Assembly (NCBI RefSeq): GCF_009811555.1
Contig: NZ_BLIN01000005.1
Span: forward strand, 2,365,501-2,429,500
DNA from: Streptomyces caniferus
GTDB lineage: Bacteria; Actinomycetota; Actinomycetes; Streptomycetales; Streptomycetaceae
Length of the DNA stretch: 64,000 bases
Direction: 5' to 3'
The notes below the pieces were generated by a model that was not told the origin of the DNA, made no database searches, and worked only from the letters and a program-made list of their open reading frames with translations. Positions 27,874 to 35,197 of this stretch are shown one piece after another. The first letter of the stretch is position 1, and each line of letters begins with the position of its first letter. Both the position numbers and the translations under genes were made by a program.

Positions 27874-28629
27874 TCAGTCGCGCTCGGCGAGGACGTGCAG
27901 CTGAGTGGCCACGGAGTGGAAGGCGGGCTGTTCCGCGGCGGCCGCTTCGAGCTTCAGCAGGGCTTCCATGGCGCCCGGCTCGGTGTCGACCAGCACCCCG
28001 GGGACGAGGTCGGCGAAGACCCGGACCCCGTGCACCGCACCGACCTGCAGACCGGTGGCGGACACCAGCTCGGTGAGCTGGTCGGCGGTGAACCGGCGCG
28101 GCATCGGGTCGCCCTCGCCCCAGCGTCCGGCCGGGTCGGTGAGGGCGTGGTGGGCCTCGGTGAAGTGACCCGCGAGGGCGCGCGCGAGGACCGCACCGCC
28201 CAGACCGGCCGCGAGCAGGCTGAGGGTGCCGGCCGGACGCAGCGCGTCGACGGCGTTGCGGATGCCCTCGGCCGGGTCGTCGACGTACTCCAGCACGCCG
28301 TGGCAGAGCACGGCGTCATAGCCGCCGCGCTCGACGACGTCGAAGAGACCGTGGGCGTCGCCCTGCACCGCGCGCACCCGGTCGGCGACGCCCGCCTCCG
28401 CGGCGCGACGCTCCAGGGCGAAGAGGGCGTTGGGGCTGGGGTCGACGACCGTGACGCGGTGGCCGAGGCGGGCGACCGGCACGGCGAAGTTGCCGGTGCC
28501 GCCGCCGGTGTCGAGGACGTCCAGGGCGTCGCGCCCGGCGGCCTTGACCCGGCGCTCCAGGGCGTCCTTGAGGACGTCCCAGACCACGGCGGTACGAAGG
28601 GATGCGCGGGGGCGCAGCGGGTCAGACAC
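27874..28629 (-). CDS. Class I SAM-dependent methyltransferase
   Basis: Predicted small-molecule or tRNA-modification-type methyltransferase of 251 residues. The SAM-binding motif I is VLDTGGGTGNFAVPVA, followed by the acidic VTVVDPSPNAL loop, VQGDAHG and CHGVLEYVDDPA. The overall architecture resembles the CmoA/UbiE-like superfamily, but the substrate cannot be told from sequence. It starts at GTG 28629 behind a GAGGAG sequence. The gene is monocistronic and faces a long G-rich intergenic region. Confidence 0.85.
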   Translation of the reverse strand: MSDPLRPRASLRTAVVWDVLKDALERRVKAAGRDALDVLDTGGGTGNFAVPVARLGHRVTVVDPSPNALFALERRAAEAGVADRVRAVQGDAHGLFDVVERGGYDAVLCHGVLEYVDDPAEGIRNAVDALRPAGTLSLLAAGLGGAVLARALAGHFTEAHHALTDPAGRWGEGDPMPRRFTADQLTELVSATGLQVGAVHGVRVFADLVPGVLVDTEPGAMEALLKLEAAAAEQPAFHSVATQLHVLAERD

Positions 28630-28699
28630 GGCGGGTGGCTCCTCGGCGGGGGCATGAACGTCTAGGCGCCCACCACCCTATTCCGTCCCGCGCCCTCCG

Positions 28700-29480
28700 C
28701 CGCCTACGGAGCCATCCGAGCGGGCGGTGGCGAGGGGCGGGAGGCTGGGTGGGGGCGGGGCGGGGGTGCGGGCGGGGGCATAAGGGCGGGCCGCGTGCGG
28801 GGACGGGGACGGGCAGGGGTTACGGGCGGAGGCGGGGCCACAGGCCGGACTGCGGGCGGGGACGAGGGCTACGGGCGTAGGCAGGGCGGGGTTGGACGGG
28901 CCAGGGAAGCGCGGCGGACGAGTCGGAGCGGGAGCGGAGGAGCGTGTGAGCGGAGGAGCGTGTGGCCGTCGAGGCAGGGACAGGGGCGGTGGGCAAGCCG
29001 GGGCAGGGGCTGCGGAGGTCCGGGCACGGGGATGCCAGGGCGGGGACAGGGGCGGTAGACGAGCCGGGGCAGGGGGCGGCGGAGGGACTGGACACGTGGA
29101 CGCCGGGCGGGGAGATGGGCGCCGGGCGGGCTGGGGCAGGGGGCGACGGAAGGGTGGGGTGCGACTGCCGGGCGGGGCAGCGGGCAGCGGGCAAGCCAGG
29201 GGCAGGCAACAGCTAAGGGGCTGGGCGCGGCGCGGCAGCGTGCGGGGAGGCGCGGGCCGCTGGTTGCGGCCCGCGGCAACGGGCGGCGCACCGGGGCTGC
29301 GTGCCGGGGAGAGGCAGGTCGGCGGGGTCGACACCCGGCGGACGGACGGGTGAGTGCGGCTTCTTCGCCTTCCCTCCTTCCCCCTCCCCTCCCCCCCGGG
29401 CCCCCGCCCGCACCCACCCCGCTCCCCCTCGCCCACTCCTCGCCGGCCGCTCACCCACTCCTCGCCGGCTTCTCGCCGAC
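28700..29480 (+). repeat. Long G-rich then C-rich low-complexity region
   Basis: From about 28716 to 29345 the plus strand is dominated by degenerate units such as GGGGCAGGGGC and GGGCGGGG, with near-repeats such as GAGCGGAGGAGCGTGTG. From about 29366 to 29480 it switches to C-rich runs with repeated ACTCCTCGCCGGC units. Open frames here give only Pro/Arg/Ser or Gly/Arg/Ala low-complexity products, so I call no gene. The 910-base gap between the methyltransferase and HEPN genes is therefore non-coding as far as I can see. Confidence 0.65.
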
Positions 29481-29539
29481 TCCTCGGCGCCCCGGTCAGC
29501 CGTCACCGGTCAGCCGTCAGCCGCCCGCGCTATCGCTCC

Positions 29540-30025
29540 CTATCCCGCCCGCTGTGGTGGCAGGGACGGCTGGAGGAGCAGCATGCGCTCGACCAGGCGC
29601 AGGAACATGGCGGCGTCGCGCAGCAGGTCGTCGGCGTCCCGGCGGGAGGCCGCGCCGGCTATGCCCGCCTCGGCCTTCGCCCGGCGGGCCGCCCCGGCGG
29701 CGAAGAGGGCGCTCCACTCGGCGAGTTCGGGTGCCACCTCGGGAAGGACCTCCCAGGCGCTGCGGATACGCTGCCTGCGGCGCACGGTGGTCTCCGGCCG
29801 GCCACGGACGGCGAGGACGGCGGCGGCGGTGCGCAGCGCGGCCAGATGGGCCGTGGCGAACTGCTCGTTGGGGGTTTCCAGGGTCTGTGCCTCGTCGAGG
29901 CCCTGCTGGGCCTGGGCGAGCAGGCTGAGGGCGGCGGGTGGCGCGGCCGCCCGTCGCAGGACGGGGTGGACATCGCTCGGGGGACCGTACGCAGCGGAGC
30001 TGCCCCCAGGGGGACGAGCTGCCAT
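29540..30025 (-). CDS. SAV_6107-type HEPN domain protein
   Basis: Helical protein of 162 residues that fits the actinobacterial SAV_6107 family by sequence feel and by position near metF. I use the ATG at 30025 (MAARPPGG...), preceded by a strong AGGAGGT; the longer frame runs back over the divergent promoter. The helical core includes LLAQAQQGLDEA, AALRTAAAVLAVRGRPE and DDLLRDAAMFLRLVERML. The R-x(4-6)-H motif of HEPN ribonucleases is not visible, so a nuclease role is unlikely. Function unknown. Confidence 0.75.
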   Translation of the reverse strand: MAARPPGGSSAAYGPPSDVHPVLRRAAAPPAALSLLAQAQQGLDEAQTLETPNEQFATAHLAALRTAAAVLAVRGRPETTVRRRQRIRSAWEVLPEVAPELAEWSALFAAGAARRAKAEAGIAGAASRRDADDLLRDAAMFLRLVERMLLLQPSLPPQRAG

Positions 30026-30221
30026 GACGAACCTCCTGTCGTCGCATGCCGGTTCGGGACCGAATGCCGATTCGGGACCGTATGAAGCCATCGTGACGTA
30101 CGCCACTGACAATCGGCACTGACCTGCACTTACGTGGGAAAGGGGACACGCTCCGCGGCGAATTCCCGCGATCGGTTCCCCCCACCCCCTTGCGGGACCG
30201 GGGACGGAATACCGATACTTT

Positions 30222-30243
30222 TTGAACTGACCAGTCAGTTCAA
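30222..30243 (+). promoter_or_regulatory. TetR-type operator upstream of the YhgE operon
   Basis: Ten-base arms TTGAACTGAC (30222-30231) and GTCAGTTCAA (30234-30243) flank a CA centre. The palindrome abuts the AAGGAGG Shine-Dalgarno of the ATPase gene, with its GTG at 30254. TetR-family operators commonly look like this, and a TetR gene closes this operon at 33500. Repression by that regulator is inferred. Confidence 0.75.
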
Positions 30244-30253
30244 GGAGGGGATC

Positions 30254-31210
30254 GTGGACAGCACCCCGCACGGAGCGGCGGTCACGGCCGCGGGATTCGG
30301 GGTCAAGGGCCCCCGCGGATGGGCGTTCCGGGACATCGACCTCACCGCCGGACCCGGCTCAGTGATCGCCGTACAGGGCCCTTCGGGCTCGGGCCGTACG
30401 TGTCTGCTGCTCGCGCTCACCGGCCGGATGAAGTCCGCCGCCGGCACCGCCGAGGTCGGCGGACTGCCGCTGCCGAAGAAGATGTCCGCCGTCCGGTCCG
30501 TCACGGCGCTCGCCCATGTGCCAGGGGTCGCCGAGCTCGATCCCGCCCTCACCGTGGGCGAACACCTGCGGGAACGCGCCCTGCTGCAAGGCCGGTTCGG
30601 CGGCTCGCTGCGTGCGCTGCTGCGGCCTCGGCGCGAGCGCCGGGCCGAGGCCCGCGCCTTGGTGGACACCGCGCTCACCGCGGCCGGTCTCGACCTGGAG
30701 TCGCTGCCCAAGGGGATCCGTACGTCCGTCCGCGACCTGGAACGGCTGGAGGCACTGCGCCTCTCCGTGGCGCTCGCGCTGATCGGCGGTCCGCGGCTGC
30801 TGGCCGTCGACGACACCGATCTGAAGCTGTCCGACCACGAGCGCGCCGCGGCCTGGGAGTTGCTGCGCGGCCTGGCGGCGGCCGGTACCACCGTGCTCGC
30901 GGTGTGCAGCGAACCGCCGGAGGAGGGCGAGGGCGTGGTGCTGGTGCACACGGGCAGCCGCCCCGAACGGGACGCCCCGAAGGGCGCGCCCGGCACCTCC
31001 CCCGCCACCACGGACGCCACGCCCCCCGCGGACAGCAAGAGCCCCAAGCACAACACGGGCAGCACAGACAGCACGGACAGCACGGACAGCACAGACCACG
31101 CGGACAGCACGGGCACCACCGGCAACGAAAGCACCAAGCGCGACAAGCAGCAGGGACCCGACGACGAGGAGGGGGCGGCCGATGCGCTCGCCGAAGCTGG
31201 CCGCGCTTGA
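30254..31210 (+). CDS. Degenerate ABC-type ATPase, partner of YhgE/Pip protein
   Basis: P-loop protein of 318 residues that resembles ABC-transporter ATP-binding subunits. The nucleotide loop at 42-49 reads GPSGSGRT, with Arg48 where the catalytic Lys should be. The Walker B-like AVDDTD has Asp187 in place of the usual Glu, and no LSGGQ signature is visible in RDLERLEALRL. A disordered, Ser/Thr/Asp-rich tail (about 255-318) contains STDSTD repeats. The start at GTG 30254 is supported by AAGGAGG. The stop overlaps the next gene by 29 bases. It may bind nucleotide without hydrolysis or act as a regulatory subunit; both are inferences. Confidence 0.75.
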   Translation: MDSTPHGAAVTAAGFGVKGPRGWAFRDIDLTAGPGSVIAVQGPSGSGRTCLLLALTGRMKSAAGTAEVGGLPLPKKMSAVRSVTALAHVPGVAELDPALTVGEHLRERALLQGRFGGSLRALLRPRRERRAEARALVDTALTAAGLDLESLPKGIRTSVRDLERLEALRLSVALALIGGPRLLAVDDTDLKLSDHERAAAWELLRGLAAAGTTVLAVCSEPPEEGEGVVLVHTGSRPERDAPKGAPGTSPATTDATPPADSKSPKHNTGSTDSTDSTDSTDHADSTGTTGNESTKRDKQQGPDDEEGAADALAEAGRA

Positions 31211-33389
31211 GCTGAAGCGGTTCGGGAGGGGGAAGCTGCCGCGCGCCGCACTGGCCGCTCTTCTGCTGCTGCCGCTCCTGTACGGCGCGCTGTACCTGTG
31301 GTCCTTCTGGGACCCGTACGGCCGACTGGACAAGATTCCGGTGGCGCTGGTCAACGAGGACAAGGGCGCGGCCGTCGACGGGAAGCACCTCTCGGCCGGT
31401 GACAGCATCGTCTCGGGGCTGCGCGACAGCCGTACCTTCGACTGGCACCCGGTGGACGCCAAGGGGGCCGATCAGGGCGTCGAGGACGGCTCGTACTACC
31501 TCTCGCTGACCATCCCGAAGGACTTCAGCCGGCGGATCGCCTCCAGCTCCGGGGACCACCCGGAGACCGGCGCCCTCAAGGTGCGGACGAACGACGCGAA
31601 CAACTACATCGTCGGGCAGATCTCCCGGACGGTGTTCTCCGAGGTGCGCTCCGCGGCCTCGGTGAAGTCGTCGCGCACCTTCCTGGACAAGATCTTCGTC
31701 TCGTTCTCCACGCTGCACGGCAAGACCGAACAGGCCGCGGACGGCGCCGACCGCCTCAACGACGGGATCGGGCAGGCCCGGCACGGCGCGGGCAAGCTCG
31801 CCGACGGCCTGGGCACCGCGAAGGACGGCAGCGGCAAGCTGGTCGCGGGCCTGGGCGACCTGGACGCGGGGGCGGGACGGCTCTCCCAGGGCAGCTCCGA
31901 CCTCGCCCGGGGAGCCGGGACCGCCGCCCACGGCTCGCGCCAACTGGCCGACGGTTCCGGGCAGGTGGCGCAGGGGACCCAGCAGCTGGCCGACACGGTC
32001 AACGGAGTCGTCGGCAAGGTGGGGCCCTTCATCCGGGCGCACGGCAAGGAGATCGGCGAGGCGGCGCGGCTCGTCGCCGACGGTTCGCAGGCGGTCCGCG
32101 ACCATCTGGACAAGCTCCCCGCCGCGGCGTCCACGGGAGCGGAGCTCTCCCGTGGGATCTCCGACCATCTGGCCGCCTACTACCGGCTGCGCTGCGAGAG
32201 CGCGGTGCCGCTCGACACCTCCTGCACGGAGCTGAAGCAGCTCAAGGAGCAGGCGGCCACCGCGGCGGACAAGGCCGAGGAGGTCAGCGGGTACGTCCAC
32301 GACCAGAAGAACCTCGACCAGCTGGGCCGGGACCTGGACACGCTGCACTCCCTGGCGGGCGAGCTGGCGCAGCGCGGGCCGACCCTGGGCGCCGACATGG
32401 ACGCCGCCGTCAAGAAGATCAACGACCTCAACGACGGGGCGCACAAGGTGTCCGCAGGGGCGCGCAAACTGGCCGCGGGCAACGCCCGGTTGGCCGCCGG
32501 TGCGGACAAGCTCGACAACGGCGCGCACGAGCTGCACGACGGTACGGGCCGCGCCGTCACCGGTATGGGCGACCTCGACTCCGGTGTGAGCAGGCTCAAG
32601 GACGGCGCCCACACACTGAACGGCGGCATGTTCAAGCTCTCCGACGGCTCGCAGAAGCTGGCCGGCGGGCTGCACGACGGGGCGCAGCAGATCCCCGATT
32701 ACGGCAAGAAGGACCGCGACGCACGCACCCAGGTCATGTCCGACCCCGTGCAGCTGGCCTCGGAGGCCGCCCACAAGGCGCCGAACTACGGCACCGGGTT
32801 CGCCCCGTACTTCATCCCGCTGTCCCTGTGGGTCGGCGCCATGGTGGCGTACATGCTGATCCAGCCGCTGAACCGGCGGGCCCTGGCGATGGGCGCGCCC
32901 TCCTGGCGCGTGGCGGTCTCGGGGTGGCTGCCGGTGTTCGGTGTGGGGGTGCTGCAGACCGCGGCCCTGATGTCCGTACTGCACTTCGGGCTGGGCCTGG
33001 AGATGGTGCGGGCGGCCGGCACGATCGGTTTCCTCGTCCTGGTCACGGCCTGTTTCTCGGCGATCGTGCAGTGGCTGAACGCGCAGTTCGGCCCGGCCGG
33101 CCGGATCCTGGTGCTGGCGCTGCTGATGCTCCAGCTGACCTCGGCGGGCGGCACCTACCCCGTGCAGACCAGTCCGGGCTTCTTCGCCGCCATCCACCCC
33201 TACCTGCCGATGAGTTACATCGTGGAGGGGCTGCGCCGGCTCATCACGGGCGGGGACCTCGCGCCCGTATGGCAGGGCAGTGTGGTGCTGCCGGCGTTCA
33301 CCGCGGGGGCGCTCGTACTGACGTCCCTGACGGCGCGCGGCCGCCAGGTGGTGCGGATGAAGGACCTCCACCCGGAGCTGAGCCTGTGA
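31182..33389 (+). CDS. YhgE/Pip domain membrane protein
   Basis: Large membrane protein of 735 residues related to phage-infection-protein homologues and the EsaA-like components of type VII secretion, and to ABC-2 permeases at the C terminus. One N-terminal helix (about 22-45) is followed by a long extracellular region. That region contains many short heptad-like repeats with ADG, LADG and DGA units (about 185-240 and 415-500). The C-terminal block of about five to six helices starts near residue 540. ATG 31182 follows GAGGAGG. It lies inside a TetR-controlled three-gene unit. Substrate unknown; export or wall-spanning roles are inferred. Confidence 0.88.
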   Translation: MRSPKLAALELKRFGRGKLPRAALAALLLLPLLYGALYLWSFWDPYGRLDKIPVALVNEDKGAAVDGKHLSAGDSIVSGLRDSRTFDWHPVDAKGADQGVEDGSYYLSLTIPKDFSRRIASSSGDHPETGALKVRTNDANNYIVGQISRTVFSEVRSAASVKSSRTFLDKIFVSFSTLHGKTEQAADGADRLNDGIGQARHGAGKLADGLGTAKDGSGKLVAGLGDLDAGAGRLSQGSSDLARGAGTAAHGSRQLADGSGQVAQGTQQLADTVNGVVGKVGPFIRAHGKEIGEAARLVADGSQAVRDHLDKLPAAASTGAELSRGISDHLAAYYRLRCESAVPLDTSCTELKQLKEQAATAADKAEEVSGYVHDQKNLDQLGRDLDTLHSLAGELAQRGPTLGADMDAAVKKINDLNDGAHKVSAGARKLAAGNARLAAGADKLDNGAHELHDGTGRAVTGMGDLDSGVSRLKDGAHTLNGGMFKLSDGSQKLAGGLHDGAQQIPDYGKKDRDARTQVMSDPVQLASEAAHKAPNYGTGFAPYFIPLSLWVGAMVAYMLIQPLNRRALAMGAPSWRVAVSGWLPVFGVGVLQTAALMSVLHFGLGLEMVRAAGTIGFLVLVTACFSAIVQWLNAQFGPAGRILVLALLMLQLTSAGGTYPVQTSPGFFAAIHPYLPMSYIVEGLRRLITGGDLAPVWQGSVVLPAFTAGALVLTSLTARGRQVVRMKDLHPELSL

Positions 33390-33399
33390 GCACCCGCCT

Positions 33400-33428
33400 T
33401 CCCCCGGCTGCCGCCGGGAGGTGCCCCC
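33400..33428 (+). repeat. Short Streptomyces-type hairpin repeat between yhgE and tetR
   Basis: The sequence beginning TTCCCCCGGC and ending GGGAGGTGCCCCC contains a CCCGGC/GCCGGG hairpin. From memory it matches a unit found often between Streptomyces genes. Confidence 0.5.
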
Positions 33429-33499
33429 GGGCCACCACCGCCCTGCCGGGGGAGCCGGGCGCCGCGCGTCGATCGGCGGGGACCGGCACAATCGCCCCC

Positions 33500-34114
33500 A
33501 TGGACAGCTCCAATACACGTCGCGACGCCACCCGGCGCAAGCTCTTCGAGGCCGCGGTCACGCTCATCGCCGAACAGGGCTTCTCGTCCACCACGGTGGA
33601 CGAGATCGCCGAGCGCGCGGGCGTCGCGAAGGGCACGGTCTACTACAACTTCGCCAGCAAGAACGTGCTCTTCGAAGAGCTGTTGCGGCACGGCATCGAG
33701 ATGCTGGCGACCTCCTTGCAGGAGGCCGCCGAGGAGGTCACCGGCCGGGGCGGCAGCCGGATCGACGCACTGGACGCGATGATCCGGGCGGGGCTGGACT
33801 TCATCTCCCGTTACCCGGCGCTCACCCAGCTCTACGTCGCCGAGCTGTGGCGCACCAACCGGGCCTGGCAGTCGACGCTGATGGTGGTGCGCGAGCGGGC
33901 CATCACGGTGGTGGAGGACGTGCTGCGCGAGGCGGTGGCGGGCGGGGAGCTGAGCGAGGAGATCGACATCCCGCTGACCGCCTCGGCGCTGTTCGGGATG
34001 GTCCTGGTGGCGGCCCTGGACTGGCAGTCCTACCAGCCGGACCGGTCGATCGACGACGTGCACGCGGCGCTGTCGCGGCTGCTCCAGGGGCGGGTCAGCG
34101 GCCGGCCCTCGTAG
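33500..34114 (+). CDS. TetR family transcriptional regulator
   Basis: DNA-binding repressor of 204 residues. The N-terminal helix-turn-helix (about 10-57) reads TRRKLFEAAVTLIAEQGF followed by TTVDEIAERAGVAKGTVYYNF, a classic TetR sequence. A ligand-binding C-terminal domain (about 75-200) follows. The start is ATG 33500, where the HTH begins at the expected distance; the longer frame runs back into yhgE. As the last gene of the ATPase-YhgE operon it probably controls that operon through the palindrome at 30222-30243. Confidence 0.92.
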   Translation: MDSSNTRRDATRRKLFEAAVTLIAEQGFSSTTVDEIAERAGVAKGTVYYNFASKNVLFEELLRHGIEMLATSLQEAAEEVTGRGGSRIDALDAMIRAGLDFISRYPALTQLYVAELWRTNRAWQSTLMVVRERAITVVEDVLREAVAGGELSEEIDIPLTASALFGMVLVAALDWQSYQPDRSIDDVHAALSRLLQGRVSGRPS

Positions 34115-34210
34115 CCGGGCGGTGCTTCCCGGGGGAGAGAGGCGGTGCGCGCCGCATGGTCAGGTTCGACACGCACCGCTTTTCTTCCCCCGGGGCCCGC
34201 ACAAAAGAGT

Positions 34211-34260
34211 GCGCTGCCCTGGCACGGATCGTTCCCCCATCGATCCGACCAGGACAGCGC
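34211..34260 (+). terminator. Terminator after the tetR gene
   Basis: An imperfect inverted repeat of about 20 bp (34211-34231 with 34241-34260) begins GCGCTG and ends CAGCGC, interrupted by one mismatch and a bulge. It lies 97 bases after the TetR stop. Confidence 0.55.
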
Positions 34261-34300
34261 TTCCCCCGTACTCCCCCGTGCTTCCCCCGTGTTCCCCCGT
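34261..34300 (+). repeat. Four tandem CCCCCGT units
   Basis: Four copies of a unit close to TTCCCCCGT are spaced 10-11 bases apart, just after the terminator hairpin. No function is evident. Confidence 0.6.
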
Positions 34301-34426
34301 CACGTCCGGGAGCCACGCCGTTCCGCCGCCCCGTGTCGGCGGTGCGGCGCCGCTTCCCTTCCGTGGTCCCCACTCTTCCTTCCGGGCGGGTGCCGGCCCA
34401 TCCGCGTACCTACTCATCTCGGGGCC

Positions 34427-34442
34427 TGAGTACGGATACTCA
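34427..34442 (+). promoter_or_regulatory. Candidate MacR box upstream of the DUF4126 gene
   Basis: The palindrome has arms TGAGTA (34427-34432) and TACTCA (34437-34442) with CGGA between. From memory the reported MacR site is TGAGTAC and GTACTCA separated by two bases; this site would match with one mismatch. The macRS genes lie in the same window. The site is 42 bases before the chosen GTG. Confidence 0.5.
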
Positions 34443-34484
34443 AAGGTGAGCACCGGCCCCCAGCGGGGGCCTACGCTTTGCGGC

Positions 34485-35105
34485 GTGTCCGTACTTCCCT
34501 TGGTGTTCACCAGTGGCTGGGCGAGCGGGATCAACGCCTACGCCGTCGTCCTGCTCTTCGGCCTGCTCGGCGCGACGGGGGTCACCGACGAGGTGCCCGC
34601 GGCGCTGCAGCGCCCCGATGTGCTGATCGTGGCCGGAGTGCTCTTCCTGTGCGAGGCCGTCGCCGACAAGATCCCGTACGTCGACTCGGTCTGGGACTCC
34701 GTGCACACGGTGATCCGGCCGGTGGCCGGCGCCGTCGTGGCGGCGCTGCTGGCCGGCCACAACGGTTCGCTGCCCGAGCTGGCGGCGGGCGCGGTGGGCG
34801 GTTCCACGGCGCTGCTGAGCCACCTCGTCAAGGCGGGAACCCGGATCGCGGTCAACACCTCACCGGAGCCGGCCAGCAACATCGTGCTGAGCCTCGCCGA
34901 GGATCTGGGCGTCGCCGGGCTCCTCGCCTTCGCCGTGTTCCATCCGGTGGCCGCGGCGGCCATCGCGGCGACGCTGCTGGCCGCGGGCATCGCGCTGGTG
35001 GTCTTCCTGTGGTCGCGGATCCGCCGCTACCTCAGGCGCCGTCGGCAGCGGCGCGAGGAGAAGCGGATGGCCGCGGCGGGCGGGGCGCTGCCACCGGCGG
35101 TCTGA
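34485..35105 (+). CDS. DUF4126 family membrane protein
   Basis: Predicted integral membrane protein of 206 residues. The N terminus LPLVFTSGWASGINAYAV and the later ADKIPYVDSVWD and GAVGGSTALLSHLVKAGTRIAVNTSPEP segments define the family. About four to five hydrophobic helices are followed by an Arg-rich cytoplasmic tail. I choose GTG 34485 because family similarity begins there; GTG 34446 in the same frame has a closer AAGG and cannot be excluded. It is read in the same direction as the flanking FAD protein gene. Function unknown. Confidence 0.82.
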   Translation: MSVLPLVFTSGWASGINAYAVVLLFGLLGATGVTDEVPAALQRPDVLIVAGVLFLCEAVADKIPYVDSVWDSVHTVIRPVAGAVVAALLAGHNGSLPELAAGAVGGSTALLSHLVKAGTRIAVNTSPEPASNIVLSLAEDLGVAGLLAFAVFHPVAAAAIAATLLAAGIALVVFLWSRIRRYLRRRRQRREEKRMAAAGGALPPAV

Positions 35106-35197
35106 CGGCGTGCCGCCACCGGCTGCGGCGCTGCCGCGGCCGGACCGGGCCCGAGGCCGTGCCGGCGTTGTCAGTGGGTCCGGATAAAGTCGCAGGC

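Larger units (their letters stand above)
34115..34484. other. Intergenic region between tetR and the DUF4126 gene
   Basis: About 370 bases that hold, in order, the imperfect terminator hairpin at 34211-34260, the CCCCCGT repeats at 34261-34300, and the MacR-like palindrome at 34427-34442. Beyond these I see no gene. Confidence 0.6.

Noticed and set aside
28678..29454. 258-codon minus-strand frame
   Set aside because: Product is Pro/Arg/Ser/Ala low complexity produced by the G-rich tract; no Shine-Dalgarno or domain.
30675..33518. 947-codon minus-strand frame
   Set aside because: Shadow of the ATPase-YhgE genes, with composition typical of antisense GC-rich sequence.
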